Assembly (NCBI RefSeq): GCF_029894125.1
Contig: NZ_JARXYZ010000007.1
Location: forward strand, 230,453 to 294,452
Length of the DNA stretch: 64,000 nucleotides
Direction of reading: 5' to 3'
Origin: Kitasatospora sp. MAA19
GTDB taxonomy: Bacteria; Actinomycetota; Actinomycetes; Streptomycetales; Streptomycetaceae
The notes below the pieces were generated by a model that was given only the letters and a program-made list of their open reading frames with translations, searched no databases and was not told the origin of the DNA. Both the position numbers and the translations under genes were made by a program. Positions 1 to 7,521 of this stretch are shown piece by piece. The number at the start of each line of letters is the position of its first letter. Position 1 is the stretch's first letter.

Positions 1-624
1 CCGCTCGGCCGGCACCTGGCCGGAGTCGCGGACGGCGTCGAGCACCGAGATGGCGGTGCACATCGCGTAGGCGATCTCCTGGACGGGTGTGGCCCCGGCC
101 TCCTGCAGGTGGTAGCTGCAGATGTTGATCGGGTTCCACTTGGGGATGTGGCCGACGGTGTAGGCGATCATGTCGGTGATCAGGCGCACCGAGGGGCCGG
201 GCGGGAAGACGTGCGTCCCGCGCGACAGGTACTCCTTGACGATGTCGTTCTGGGTGGTGCCGGTGAGCTTGGCGATGTCGGCGCCCTGCTCCTCGGCGAC
301 CACCTGGTAGAGCGCCAGCAGCCACATCGCGGTGGCGTTGATCGTCATGGAGGTGTTGGTCTGTTCGAGCGGGATGCCGTCGAACAGGGTGCGCATGTCG
401 CCGACGTGGCCGACCGGGACGCCGACCCGGCCCACCTCGCCGCGGGCGAGGATGTGGTCGGAGTCGTAGCCGGTCTGGGTGGGCAGGTCGAAGGCGACGG
501 AGAGGCCGGTCTGGCCCTTCGCCAGGTTCCGCCGGTAGAGCGCGTTGGAGTCGCTCGCGGTGGAGTGCCCGGCGTAGGTGCGCATCAGCCAGGGGCGGTC
601 GCGCTGGACACGTTGGTCGGTCAT
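1..624 (-). CDS. ecm: Ethylmalonyl-CoA mutase (MeaA/Ecm), N-terminal 208 residues, cut by window edge
   Basis: The visible part matches the start of coenzyme B12-dependent acyl-CoA mutases of the MeaA type (RPWLMRTYAGHSTA, a region around FDLPTQTGYDSD, EQTNTSMTINATAMWLL). In the ethylmalonyl-CoA pathway this cytosolic enzyme converts ethylmalonyl-CoA to methylsuccinyl-CoA. The ATG lies 10 bp after the ccr stop, so the two genes are very probably one transcript. The substrate-binding barrel is incomplete and the C-terminal B12 domain is outside the window, so Ecm is distinguished from methylmalonyl-CoA mutase mainly by the adjacent ccr and the MeaA-like sequence; established family knowledge says these two genes usually travel together. 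Confidence 0.9.
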   Translation of the reverse strand, partial: MTDQRVQRDRPWLMRTYAGHSTASDSNALYRRNLAKGQTGLSVAFDLPTQTGYDSDHILARGEVGRVGVPVGHVGDMRTLFDGIPLEQTNTSMTINATAMWLLALYQVVAEEQGADIAKLTGTTQNDIVKEYLSRGTHVFPPGPSVRLITDMIAYTVGHIPKWNPINICSYHLQEAGATPVQEIAYAMCTAISVLDAVRDSGQVPAER

Positions 625-634
625 CGGATCGGCC

Positions 635-1972
635 TCAGACGTTACGGAAGCGGTTGATGGCGTCGAGGTGCCGGGCCCGGAACTCCGCGTCGCGCACGCC
701 CAGGCCCTCCTCGGGGGCCAGGCAGAGCACGCCGACCTTGCCCTGGTGCTTGTTGTGGTGCACGTCGAGGGCGGCCTGGCCGGTCTCCTCCAGGGAGTAG
801 ACCTTGGACAGGGTCGGGTGGATCCTGCCCTTGGCGATCAGGCGGTTGGCCTCGAAGGCCTCGCGGTAGTTGGCGAAGTGCGAGCCGACGATGCGCTTGA
901 GCGACATCCACAGGTAGCGGTTGTCGTACTGGTGCATGAAGCCGGAGGTGGAGGCGCAGGTGACGATGGTGCCGCCCTTGCGGGTGACGTACACCGAGGC
1001 ACCGAAGGTCTCCCGGCCCGGGTGCTCGAAGACGATGTCGACGTCCTCGCCGCCGGTGAACTCGCGGATCTTCGCGCCCAGGCGCTTCCACTCGCGCGGG
1101 TCCTGGGTGTGCTCGTCCTTCCAGAACCGGTAGCCCTCGGCGGAGCGGTCGATGATCGCCTCGGCGCCCATGGCGCGGCAGATCTCGGCCTTCTGGTCGT
1201 TGGAGACCACACAGATCGGGGTGGCGCCGCCGGCGAGCGCGTACTGGGTGGCGTACGAGCCGAGGCCGCCGCTGGCGCCCCAGATCAGCACGTTGTCGCC
1301 TTGCTTCATGCCGGCGCCGTTGCGCGAGACCAGCTGGCGGTAGGCGGTGGAGTTGACCAGTCCGGGGGAGGCGGCCTCCTCCCAGGTGAGGTGCTTCGGC
1401 TTGGGCAGCAGCTGGTTGGTCTTCACCAGGGCGAGCTGGGCCAGACCGCCGAAGTTGGTCTCGAAGCCCCAGATGCGCTGCTCCGGGTCCATCATCGTGT
1501 CGTCGTGGCCGTCCGGGGACTCCAGCTCCACCGAGAGGCAGTGCGCGACCACCTCGTCGCCCGGCTTCCAGGCGTTGACGCCGGCGCCGGTGCGCAGCAC
1601 CACGCCCGCGAGGTCGGAGCCGACGACGTGGTACGGCAGGTCGTGGCGCTTGGTGAGCGGCGACAGCCGGCCGTAGCGCTCCAGGAAGGAGAAGGTGGAG
1701 ACCGGCTCGAAGATCGAGCTCCAGACGGTGTTGTAGTTCACCGCGCTGGCCATGACGGCGACCAGGGCCTCGCCGGGGCCGAGCTCCGGCAGGGCGACCT
1801 CGTCGAGGTGAAGGGACTTGCGGGGGTCCTTGTCGCGGCTGTCGAGGCCCGCGAACATCTGCTCCTCGTCCTTGTGGAGCGTCACCGCTCGGTAGGACTC
1901 GGGCAGCTTGACGGCGGCGAAGTCCTCCGACGTGGCGTCGTTGCTGAGGATCGCGTCGAGGATTTCCTGCAT
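635..1972 (-). CDS. ccr: Crotonyl-CoA carboxylase/reductase
   Basis: A 445-residue MDR-type enoyl-thioester reductase that carboxylates crotonyl-CoA to ethylmalonyl-CoA with NADPH and CO2. The four CO2-pocket residues known from the Kitasatospora setae enzyme are all present at the same numbers: N81, F170, E171 and H365, which also supports the chosen ATG. The nucleotide-binding glycine run (WGASGGLGSYATQ) is near residues 231-243. A GGAGG box sits 6 nt before the ATG; an upstream in-frame extension reads as Pro/Arg/Ser-rich noncoding sequence and was not used. It leads a ccr-ecm unit; two palindromes (2180-2198, 2205-2217) lie in its promoter region. The product feeds glyoxylate-independent acetyl-CoA assimilation and ethylmalonyl-CoA extender units for polyketides. 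Confidence 0.96.
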   Translation of the reverse strand: MQEILDAILSNDATSEDFAAVKLPESYRAVTLHKDEEQMFAGLDSRDKDPRKSLHLDEVALPELGPGEALVAVMASAVNYNTVWSSIFEPVSTFSFLERYGRLSPLTKRHDLPYHVVGSDLAGVVLRTGAGVNAWKPGDEVVAHCLSVELESPDGHDDTMMDPEQRIWGFETNFGGLAQLALVKTNQLLPKPKHLTWEEAASPGLVNSTAYRQLVSRNGAGMKQGDNVLIWGASGGLGSYATQYALAGGATPICVVSNDQKAEICRAMGAEAIIDRSAEGYRFWKDEHTQDPREWKRLGAKIREFTGGEDVDIVFEHPGRETFGASVYVTRKGGTIVTCASTSGFMHQYDNRYLWMSLKRIVGSHFANYREAFEANRLIAKGRIHPTLSKVYSLEETGQAALDVHHNKHQGKVGVLCLAPEEGLGVRDAEFRARHLDAINRFRNV

Positions 1973-2179
1973 GGCTGCCTCCGAAGGCGTACCTGTGTGA
2001 GGGCACAGGGCGTCTGGGGTAGCCGGGAGCGGACACCGGCTTCGCTGAGGTGGGTGGTGGTCGGTCAGGCTGGGCGCCCGGGTGGACCGGGCGGGACGCT
2101 GCTCCCGGGGTGTGGGAACGCCGGACGACGGCGCGCCGAGGTGGGGAGCCGCGGCGCCGCGACTGGTGGGTAACAAGGT

Positions 2180-2198
2180 AGTGGCACCCTGTGCCACT
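2180..2198. promoter_or_regulatory. Perfect inverted repeat upstream of ccr, candidate TetR operator
   Basis: Arms AGTGGCAC and GTGCCACT are separated by CCT, giving a perfect 8-bp palindrome about 210 bp before the ccr start codon and just downstream of the tetR terminator. Its centre is 22 bp (two helical turns) from that of the next palindrome, which has the same CAC-N3-GTG core. The TetR-family product encoded immediately upstream is the obvious candidate ligand, but this is inference. Confidence 0.6.
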
Positions 2199-2204
2199 CG
2201 TAAA

Positions 2205-2217
2205 GACACCGGGTGTC
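2205..2217. promoter_or_regulatory. Second CAC-N3-GTG palindrome upstream of ccr
   Basis: Arms GACAC and GTGTC flank CGG. It shares the CAC-N3-GTG core with the stronger palindrome 22 bp away, so two dimers would lie on the same face of the helix. Confidence 0.5.
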
Positions 2218-2271
2218 ACGAATTCCGGCGCGCTGGAACGGCCGGTGGCGGCATTCGGGCGGGCATGCGAA

Positions 2272-2301
2272 GGGCCCGCGCCGACTGTTCGGCGCGGGCC
2301 C
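2272..2301 (-). terminator. Terminator after tetR
   Basis: Perfect 11-bp GC stem (gggcccgcgcc/ggcgcgggccc) with an 8-nt loop, 34 bp past the tetR stop. No U-tract, as is common in high-GC actinobacteria. It separates tetR from ccr transcription. Confidence 0.75.
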
Positions 2302-2334
2302 TCGATACTGCTCTGACCTGTGTAAACGCTGCTC

Positions 2335-3255
2335 CTAGGACTCCCGGGTGCCACTCAGTGCGGCCCGGATGCTGTCCACCACCACGTCCAGCGGAGCGTC
2401 CGTCCGGGCGACTGTGATGAGGACCTCACCTCCAGGGCTGGCACTCAGTGCGCTCTCGGCCAGGACATCCCCGGGCGCCCCACTGGCACCCGGTGCCACC
2501 AATGAGCCCCGGCGCCTGGCACCCGGCGCGCTGGAGGCCCAGAAGGTCCGCCGGATCACCTCGAAGGAGTGGTCCAGCTGCGCCTCCACGTCCCCGCGCC
2601 CGCCGGCCCGCAGCCAGCGCCGCAGCACGTGGTTGTGCGCCGCGACGACCGCCGCCGCCGACACCTCGGCCAGCATCGAGTCGTCCTCGCCGCCGCGCTG
2701 CCACCCCGAGGGGATGGACTCGCCGGTGTCGAAACGGCCCAGCAGGTACCGGGTGAACAGCCGCTCGTACCGGGCCACCACGGCGATCTCCCGCTCGCGC
2801 AGCGCCGGCACCTGACGGATCAGCTGGTACCGCGCGACCGACACCCCCGGCGTCGAGGCGTACATCCGCAGCACCTCCTTGATGCCGCGGCAGACCACGT
2901 CCAGCGGGTGCTCCTCCGGCTCGGCGCTGGCCAGCAGGTCGGCCACCCGGACGAGGGTGTCGTCGTGGTCGGGGAAGATCGCCTCCTCCTTCGACCGGAA
3001 GTACCGGAAGAAGGTCCGCCGGGCCACCCCGGCGGCGGCCGCGATCTGATCGACCGTGGTCTCCTCGTAGCCCTGCGAGGAGAACAGCTCCATCGCGGCG
3101 GTGGCCAGGTCCTGACGCATCTGCTGGCGCTGCGCCGCCGCCCGGCGGCTGCCCGGCCCGCCTTCCGGCCCGGTGCCCCCGGTCGAGGGGGCCGGCCGGT
3201 CGGCGCCGCGAGGTCCGGCGGAGTGCTGCGGGGTGGCTGACTGAACCCGATCCAT
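2335..3255 (-). CDS. TetR/AcrR-family transcriptional regulator
   Basis: 306 residues. After a roughly 40-residue disordered Ser/Gly/Pro/Arg-rich N-terminus comes a classical TetR helix-turn-helix at about residues 66-90 (TVDQIAAAAGVARRTFFRYFRSKEE), then an all-helical ligand domain. The length exceeds the usual 190-230 residues because of the N-terminal extension and a Gly/Ala/Ser-rich C-terminal tail. The gene lies between the 3-hydroxyacyl-CoA dehydrogenase gene and ccr, all on the same strand, so control of the C4 assimilation genes is likely, with an acyl-CoA ligand possible. Its own 3' end contains a copy of the CAC-N3-GTG palindrome (2484-2498) that also occurs before ccr. Confidence 0.9.
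   Translation of the reverse strand: MDRVQSATPQHSAGPRGADRPAPSTGGTGPEGGPGSRRAAAQRQQMRQDLATAAMELFSSQGYEETTVDQIAAAAGVARRTFFRYFRSKEEAIFPDHDDTLVRVADLLASAEPEEHPLDVVCRGIKEVLRMYASTPGVSVARYQLIRQVPALREREIAVVARYERLFTRYLLGRFDTGESIPSGWQRGGEDDSMLAEVSAAAVVAAHNHVLRRWLRAGGRGDVEAQLDHSFEVIRRTFWASSAPGARRRGSLVAPGASGAPGDVLAESALSASPGGEVLITVARTDAPLDVVVDSIRAALSGTRES
2484..2498. promoter_or_regulatory. CAC-N3-GTG palindrome inside the 3' end of tetR
   Basis: Arms TGGCAC and GTGCCA flank CCG, the same arm and spacer layout as the palindrome before ccr (2180-2198). A shorter relative (GCAC-TCA-GTGC) is at 2441-2451. Both lie within coding sequence for the low-complexity tail of the regulator. Confidence 0.4.
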
Positions 3256-3446
3256 GTCCGGAACGCTACACGGCCCCGACGGCACGGCTGCGGCCCTTCC
3301 CCGCAGGACCGGCGCGACCGGGCCGGTCACGGCCGGTCTGGGCCAGCGCGCGGACACCGCCCCAGGGCTCCAGCCCGGCCGGGCCTGGTCGGGAGATGTC
3401 CCGGGCGGCGCCGCCCCGCGCGCGGCGCCCCCGGCCGGTGGCGTGG

Positions 3447-5222
3447 TCACCGGCGCGCGTGGTCGCGGAAGCCGCGGCCGGTCTTGCGGCCCAGGCAGCC
3501 CGCCGCGACCAGGTGTTCCAGCAGCGGCGCGGCGGCCAGGCCCGGCTCGCGGAACTCCTGGTGCAGCACCTGCTCGATGGCCAGCGAGACGTCCAGCCCG
3601 ACCACGTCCAGCAGCTCGAACGGGCCCATCGGGTAGCCGCAGCCCAGCTTCATCGCGGTGTCGATGTCGTCCACCGTCGCGTAGTGCTCCTGGAGCATCC
3701 GCACCGCGTCGTTCAGGTAGGGGAAGAGCAGCGCGTTGACGATGAAGCCGGCCCGGTCGCCGCACTCCACCGGGTGCTTGCGGACCTTGGCGGTCAGCTC
3801 CAGCACGGTCGCGGTGACGTCCGGCGCGGTGAGCACGGTGGAGACCACCTCGACCAGCTTCATGGCCGGCGCCGGGTTGAAGAAGTGCATGCCGATCACG
3901 TCCTGCGGCCGCGAGGTCGCGGTCGCGCAGCTGATCACCGGCAGCGAGGAGGTGGTGGTGGCGAGCACCGCGCCCGGCCTGACGATCTTGTCCAGGGTGG
4001 CGAACAGCTCGCGCTTGACCGTCAGGTCCTCGGCCACCGCCTCGATCACCAGGTCCGCCTCGGCCAGTTGGGTGTACTGACCGACCGGCGTGACCAGCGC
4101 GAGTGCGGCGTCCCGCTGCTCAGCGCTCAGCCGGCCCCGGTCGACCGAGCGGGCCAGCGACTTCGCCAGCTGCGCCTTGGCCCGGTCGGCCTTGTCCTGG
4201 CTGCGGGCGGCCAGCAGCACCGGGTGGCCGGCCTTGGCGAACACCTCGGCGATGCCGGTCGCCATGGTGCCCGAGCCGCAGACGCCGACCGTACGGACCT
4301 CCCGACCCGCCACCCCGGGCCTCGCCGGTCCGGTCGCCGCGTCCACGGCCCGGGACGAGCCGGGCGCCTCGTAGGTGTAGAAGCCGCGGCCGGACTTGCG
4401 GCCCAGCAGCCCGGCCGCGACCAGCTGGCCGAGGATCGGGGCGGGCGCGTGCAGGCGGTCCCGGGACTGCTCGTACATCGCCTCCAGGACGGTCCGCGCG
4501 GTGTCCACGCCGATCAGGTCGAGCAGCGCCAGCGGGCCCATCGGCAGGCCGCAGCCGAGCCGCATCGCGGCGTCGATGTCCTCCCGGGAGGCGTACTTGG
4601 ACTCGTACATCGCGGCGGCCTGGTTCAGGTAGGCGAACAGCAGGCCGTTCACCACGAAGCCGGCCCGGTCGCCGGCCGCCACCGGCTCCTTGCCGAGGTC
4701 CCGGGCGAACGCGGCGGCGTCCTCGGCGGTCTGCGGCGAGGTCAGCACCGTGCGGACCACCTCGACCAGCTTCATGGTGTGCACCGGGTTGAAGAAGTGC
4801 AGGCCCAGCACCCGCTCCGGGCGGGCCGTCGCGGCGGCGATCCGGGTCACCGAGAGCGCGGTGGTGCCGGTGGCCAGCACCGTCGCCTCCGGGCAGATCC
4901 GGTCCAGCTCGGCGAAGAGCTCCCGCTTCAGCTCCAGCTGCTCGGGCACCTCCTCGATCACCAGGTCCGCCTCGGCGGCGGCCGACAGCTCGTGGCCGAC
5001 CGAGATCAGCGCCAGCAGCGCGGTGCGCTCCCCGGCGGTGATCCGCTCCCGGTCGACCGCGTGCGCGGTCGCCTCCTCGATCCGGGCCAGCGCCCGGGCG
5101 GCCGAGTCCTCGGTGGCCTCGATGCCGATCACCCGGCGGCCGCTCCTGGCGACGGCCACCGCGACACCGGCACCCATCGTGCCGAGGCCGACGACGGCGA
5201 CCGTGGAAAAGGGACGCTTCAT
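3447..5222 (-). CDS. Tandem-duplicated 3-hydroxyacyl-CoA (3-hydroxybutyryl-CoA) dehydrogenase
   Basis: 591 residues made of two complete homologous HAD units (about 1-287 and 307-591), each with a Rossmann domain and a C-terminal helical domain. Unit 1 has GLGTMG at 12-17 and H142, E154, N192; the catalytic serine position is T121. Unit 2 has GSGTMA at 316-321 and S425, H446, E458, N496, so it looks fully canonical. The family oxidises or reduces the 3-hydroxyacyl-CoA/3-oxoacyl-CoA pair; beside ccr-ecm the likely reaction is acetoacetyl-CoA to 3-hydroxybutyryl-CoA. AGGAG lies 9 nt before the ATG. Single-unit bacterial enzymes are about 285 residues, so this is an internal fusion or duplication. 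Confidence 0.93.
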   Translation of the reverse strand: MKRPFSTVAVVGLGTMGAGVAVAVARSGRRVIGIEATEDSAARALARIEEATAHAVDRERITAGERTALLALISVGHELSAAAEADLVIEEVPEQLELKRELFAELDRICPEATVLATGTTALSVTRIAAATARPERVLGLHFFNPVHTMKLVEVVRTVLTSPQTAEDAAAFARDLGKEPVAAGDRAGFVVNGLLFAYLNQAAAMYESKYASREDIDAAMRLGCGLPMGPLALLDLIGVDTARTVLEAMYEQSRDRLHAPAPILGQLVAAGLLGRKSGRGFYTYEAPGSSRAVDAATGPARPGVAGREVRTVGVCGSGTMATGIAEVFAKAGHPVLLAARSQDKADRAKAQLAKSLARSVDRGRLSAEQRDAALALVTPVGQYTQLAEADLVIEAVAEDLTVKRELFATLDKIVRPGAVLATTTSSLPVISCATATSRPQDVIGMHFFNPAPAMKLVEVVSTVLTAPDVTATVLELTAKVRKHPVECGDRAGFIVNALLFPYLNDAVRMLQEHYATVDDIDTAMKLGCGYPMGPFELLDVVGLDVSLAIEQVLHQEFREPGLAAAPLLEHLVAAGCLGRKTGRGFRDHARR

Positions 5223-5738
5223 CTGTCCTGACTCCTAGTCATGAGGGGCCCGCGCGTGCTCCGGCGGGCGGGCCGCCGCGCCCGCGGGTCCGTGCGGGGG
5301 CGGCCGTCGCCGGAGGAGGGTCCGCGCGCGGGGGTGGGGAGATGACGGGTTCCGGCACACCGGCGCGGCGGCCGGTCCGCTCCGGCCGAACTGCGGGTGT
5401 GCCGTGGTGCTCAGGCGCTCAGGGGTGACGAGGAAGCGGCTCTGATACGAGGAAGGGAACCCGGCCCGCCGCGGTTCGCGGCACCGGCCGGTGAAAGACG
5501 CACCGCGCGCCCGCCGCAGACACGGCGACCGCAGGCCCCCGCCGGTGCGGCTCCCGAAGCCCGGCGGTGATGCGTGCGGCCACTGTAGCGAAGCTACTCG
5601 CGAGTAGGAAGGGGGTGCGAGCGGAAACGTCGACGAGGGCGGGCCCGCCTGCGCCGACCCGAACGGGTGAACGGGTGGACGGGCGTCCGGCCGGACCACC
5701 CGATCGGGGTATTACCCGGCCCCGGCGGGCCGGGCAGC
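5223..5738. other. 516-bp divergent intergenic region
   Basis: No convincing gene: the open frames here lack codon bias and ribosome sites. It must hold the promoters of the dehydrogenase (minus) and the glutamine-synthetase-like gene (plus). Visible elements are the 14-bp palindrome at 5594-5607 and a short GGGTA-T-TACCC repeat at 5707-5717. Confidence 0.6.
5594..5607. promoter_or_regulatory. Perfect 14-bp palindrome CTACTCG/CGAGTAG
   Basis: An uninterrupted perfect palindrome in the only AT-richer patch of the divergent region. Size and symmetry fit a TetR- or GntR-type operator. A partly similar sequence (TACTCTCCGGTA) precedes the enoyl-CoA hydratase-like gene at about 26067. The regulator is unknown. 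Confidence 0.5.
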
Positions 5739-7202
5739 ATGGACCGCATGACCCTCGGAACCGCCGCCGGCCCCACCGCGTCCCCCTCCGGCCCCACCGG
5801 GCAGGACGCCGGCCTCGACGGGCAGTCGGCCGCCGTCGCGCTGCCCCCGCGCTCCGTGCGGGTCGAACAGGCCGAGGCGGCCGCCGGCCGGCTGCGCACG
5901 GCCGCCGTCGAGGCGGTGGCCGTCACCTGGGTGGACAACGCGGGCATCACCCGGGTCAAGGCCGTCCCGCTGGGCGGCCTGGTGCACGCGGCGCAGTGGG
6001 GCGTCGGCGCCGCGCCCTGCTTCGACGCGATCCTCGCCGACGACGGCTTCGCCACCGGCCCGGGCGTCGGCGGCCCGATCGGGGACCTCAGGCTCTACCC
6101 CGACCTCACCCGGGTCGTCCCGCTGGCCGCCCAGCCCGGCTGGGCCTGGACCCCGGGCGACCGGTACACCCAGGACGGCTCCCCGCACCCCGGCTGCCAG
6201 CGGCTGTTCGCCCGCCGGATGGAGGCGGCGGCCGCCGAGCGCGGGCTGACCCTGAAGGCCGGCATCGAGGTCGAGTGGGTGGTCGCCCTGGCCGGCGGGC
6301 CGCAGGACGAGCCGCAGTACCCGACGCACGGCCCCGCCTACGGGATGCACCGGCTCACCGACCTCTCCGACTACCTGCGGGAGGTCCTGCGCGCCCTCGG
6401 CGAGCAGGGGCTGACCGTCCTGCAGATCCACCCCGAGTACTCCCCGGGCCAGTTCGAGGTCTCGGTGGCCCCCGAGGGCCCGGTCTGCGCCGCCGACACC
6501 TCCGTCCTGGTCCGGCACACCGTCCGGGCCGTCTCCGCCCGGCACGGCCTGCGAGTCTCCTTCGCCCCCGTGGTCGAGCCCGACACGGTCGGCAACGGCG
6601 GGCACCTGCACCTCAGCCTCTGGCGGGACGGCCGCAACCTCGGCCACGGCGGCTCCGGCCCGCACGGCCTGACCGCCGAGGCCGAGGGCTTCCTCGCCGG
6701 CGTGCTGGACGCGCTGCCCGAACTGCTGGTGCTGGGCTGCTCCAGCCCGGCCGGGTACCTGCGGCTGGTGCCCTCGCACTGGGCCGGCGCCTACCAGTGC
6801 TGGGGCCTGGAGAACCGCGAGGCCGCGCTGCGCCTGGTGACGGGCTCCACGGGGGAGCGGGCGGCCGCCGCGAACGCCGAGGTCAAGTGCTTCGACGCCA
6901 GCGCCAACCCGTACCTGGCGGTCGGCGCGGTGCTCGCCGCCGGCCTCGCCGGTCTCGACCAACACCGTTCGCTGCCGCCGGAGTTCACCGGCGACCCGGC
7001 CGCCGCCGAGCCCGGCACGGTGCCCCGGCTGCCGGCCGGACCGGCGCAGGCGCTGGCCGCGTACGAGCGCTCGACGGTGCTGCGCGAGGCGCTCGGCGGG
7101 CCGCTGTACGAGGCGGTGCTGGCGGTGCGCCGGGCCGAGGACGAGCAGTACGCCGCCGCCACCCCCGAGCAACTGGTCGCCGCCACCCGCTGGCGCTACT
7201 GA
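5739..7202 (+). CDS. Glutamine synthetase-family ligase (GlnA3/GlnA4-like gamma-glutamyl-amine ligase)
   Basis: 487 residues with the GS catalytic domain: EVEWVV (metal-binding Glu region), HPEYSPGQFEVSVAP, NGGHLHLSLW, ENREAALRLVTG and a C-terminal block with SANPYLAVGAVLAAG. In Streptomyces, paralogues with this divergence (GlnA3, GlnA4) glutamylate polyamines or ethanolamine rather than ammonia; which amine is used here cannot be read from sequence. The adenylylation-loop signature of true GlnA was not recognised. The start is uncertain: ATGs at 5739 and 5748 are in frame and neither has a clear Shine-Dalgarno. It is monocistronic, ending at the strong terminator 7298-7338. Confidence 0.85.
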   Translation: MDRMTLGTAAGPTASPSGPTGQDAGLDGQSAAVALPPRSVRVEQAEAAAGRLRTAAVEAVAVTWVDNAGITRVKAVPLGGLVHAAQWGVGAAPCFDAILADDGFATGPGVGGPIGDLRLYPDLTRVVPLAAQPGWAWTPGDRYTQDGSPHPGCQRLFARRMEAAAAERGLTLKAGIEVEWVVALAGGPQDEPQYPTHGPAYGMHRLTDLSDYLREVLRALGEQGLTVLQIHPEYSPGQFEVSVAPEGPVCAADTSVLVRHTVRAVSARHGLRVSFAPVVEPDTVGNGGHLHLSLWRDGRNLGHGGSGPHGLTAEAEGFLAGVLDALPELLVLGCSSPAGYLRLVPSHWAGAYQCWGLENREAALRLVTGSTGERAAAANAEVKCFDASANPYLAVGAVLAAGLAGLDQHRSLPPEFTGDPAAAEPGTVPRLPAGPAQALAAYERSTVLREALGGPLYEAVLAVRRAEDEQYAAATPEQLVAATRWRY

Positions 7203-7297
7203 CCGACACCCCGGCCCGCGGGCGAGGCGCTCGAACCGACACCGCTCGGCAGGCTCTTGTGCGCCGCCGACGGGTCCGGGCTGCCCGCACTGTATCC

Positions 7298-7338
7298 GAT
7301 GGTTCGCCGACCAGCTCCGTCGGCGAACCATCACTTTT
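7298..7338 (+). terminator. Intrinsic terminator with U-tract
   Basis: Perfect 14-bp stem (7298-7311 with 7319-7332), 7-nt loop cagctcc, followed by ACTTTTT. One of the few textbook rho-independent terminators in the window; it ends the glutamine-synthetase-like transcript. Confidence 0.9.
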
Positions 7339-7425
7339 TAACACTCTTCACTCTGTTTCCACGGTTGAACTGTGGACTCCTGCCCTCCGCTGTTGGCCAA
7401 GATGTGACGATTAGATGACTACCTC

Positions 7426-7455
7426 TTGCGCATATCAGCGAATATTCATTAGCGT
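7426..7455 (+). promoter_or_regulatory. Candidate promoter of the secreted protease gene
   Basis: TTGCGC, 18-bp spacer, TAGCGT in the AT-rich patch upstream of the protease gene, predicting a leader of about 60 nt. Fit to the HrdB-type consensus is good but unproven. Confidence 0.5.
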
Positions 7456-7521
7456 CCCGATCATTCCAGCGCACCTGCCACACCGCAGCTGCCGCATGAC
7501 GACTCGGGAGGGCCAACCCCT

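Larger units (their letters stand above)
7203..7521. other. Intergenic region with terminator and protease promoter
   Basis: No gene. Contains the terminator at 7298-7338 and an unusually AT-rich stretch (about 7335-7470) that carries the promoter-like pair at 7426-7455. Confidence 0.6.

Noticed and set aside
578..2173. Long open frame antisense to ccr, and similar long frames at 3396-5231, 19097-22246, 40666-43728 and 59188-62403
   Set aside because: They are antisense or frame-shifted shadows of well-identified genes created by high GC at third positions; their translations are Arg/Gly/Val-rich without domains or ribosome sites.
2346..2451. TGGCACTC-like sequences resembling HrcA/CIRCE half-sites
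   Set aside because: CIRCE needs a 9-bp spacer between inverted TGGCACTC arms; here the spacer is 3 bp and there is no chaperone gene.
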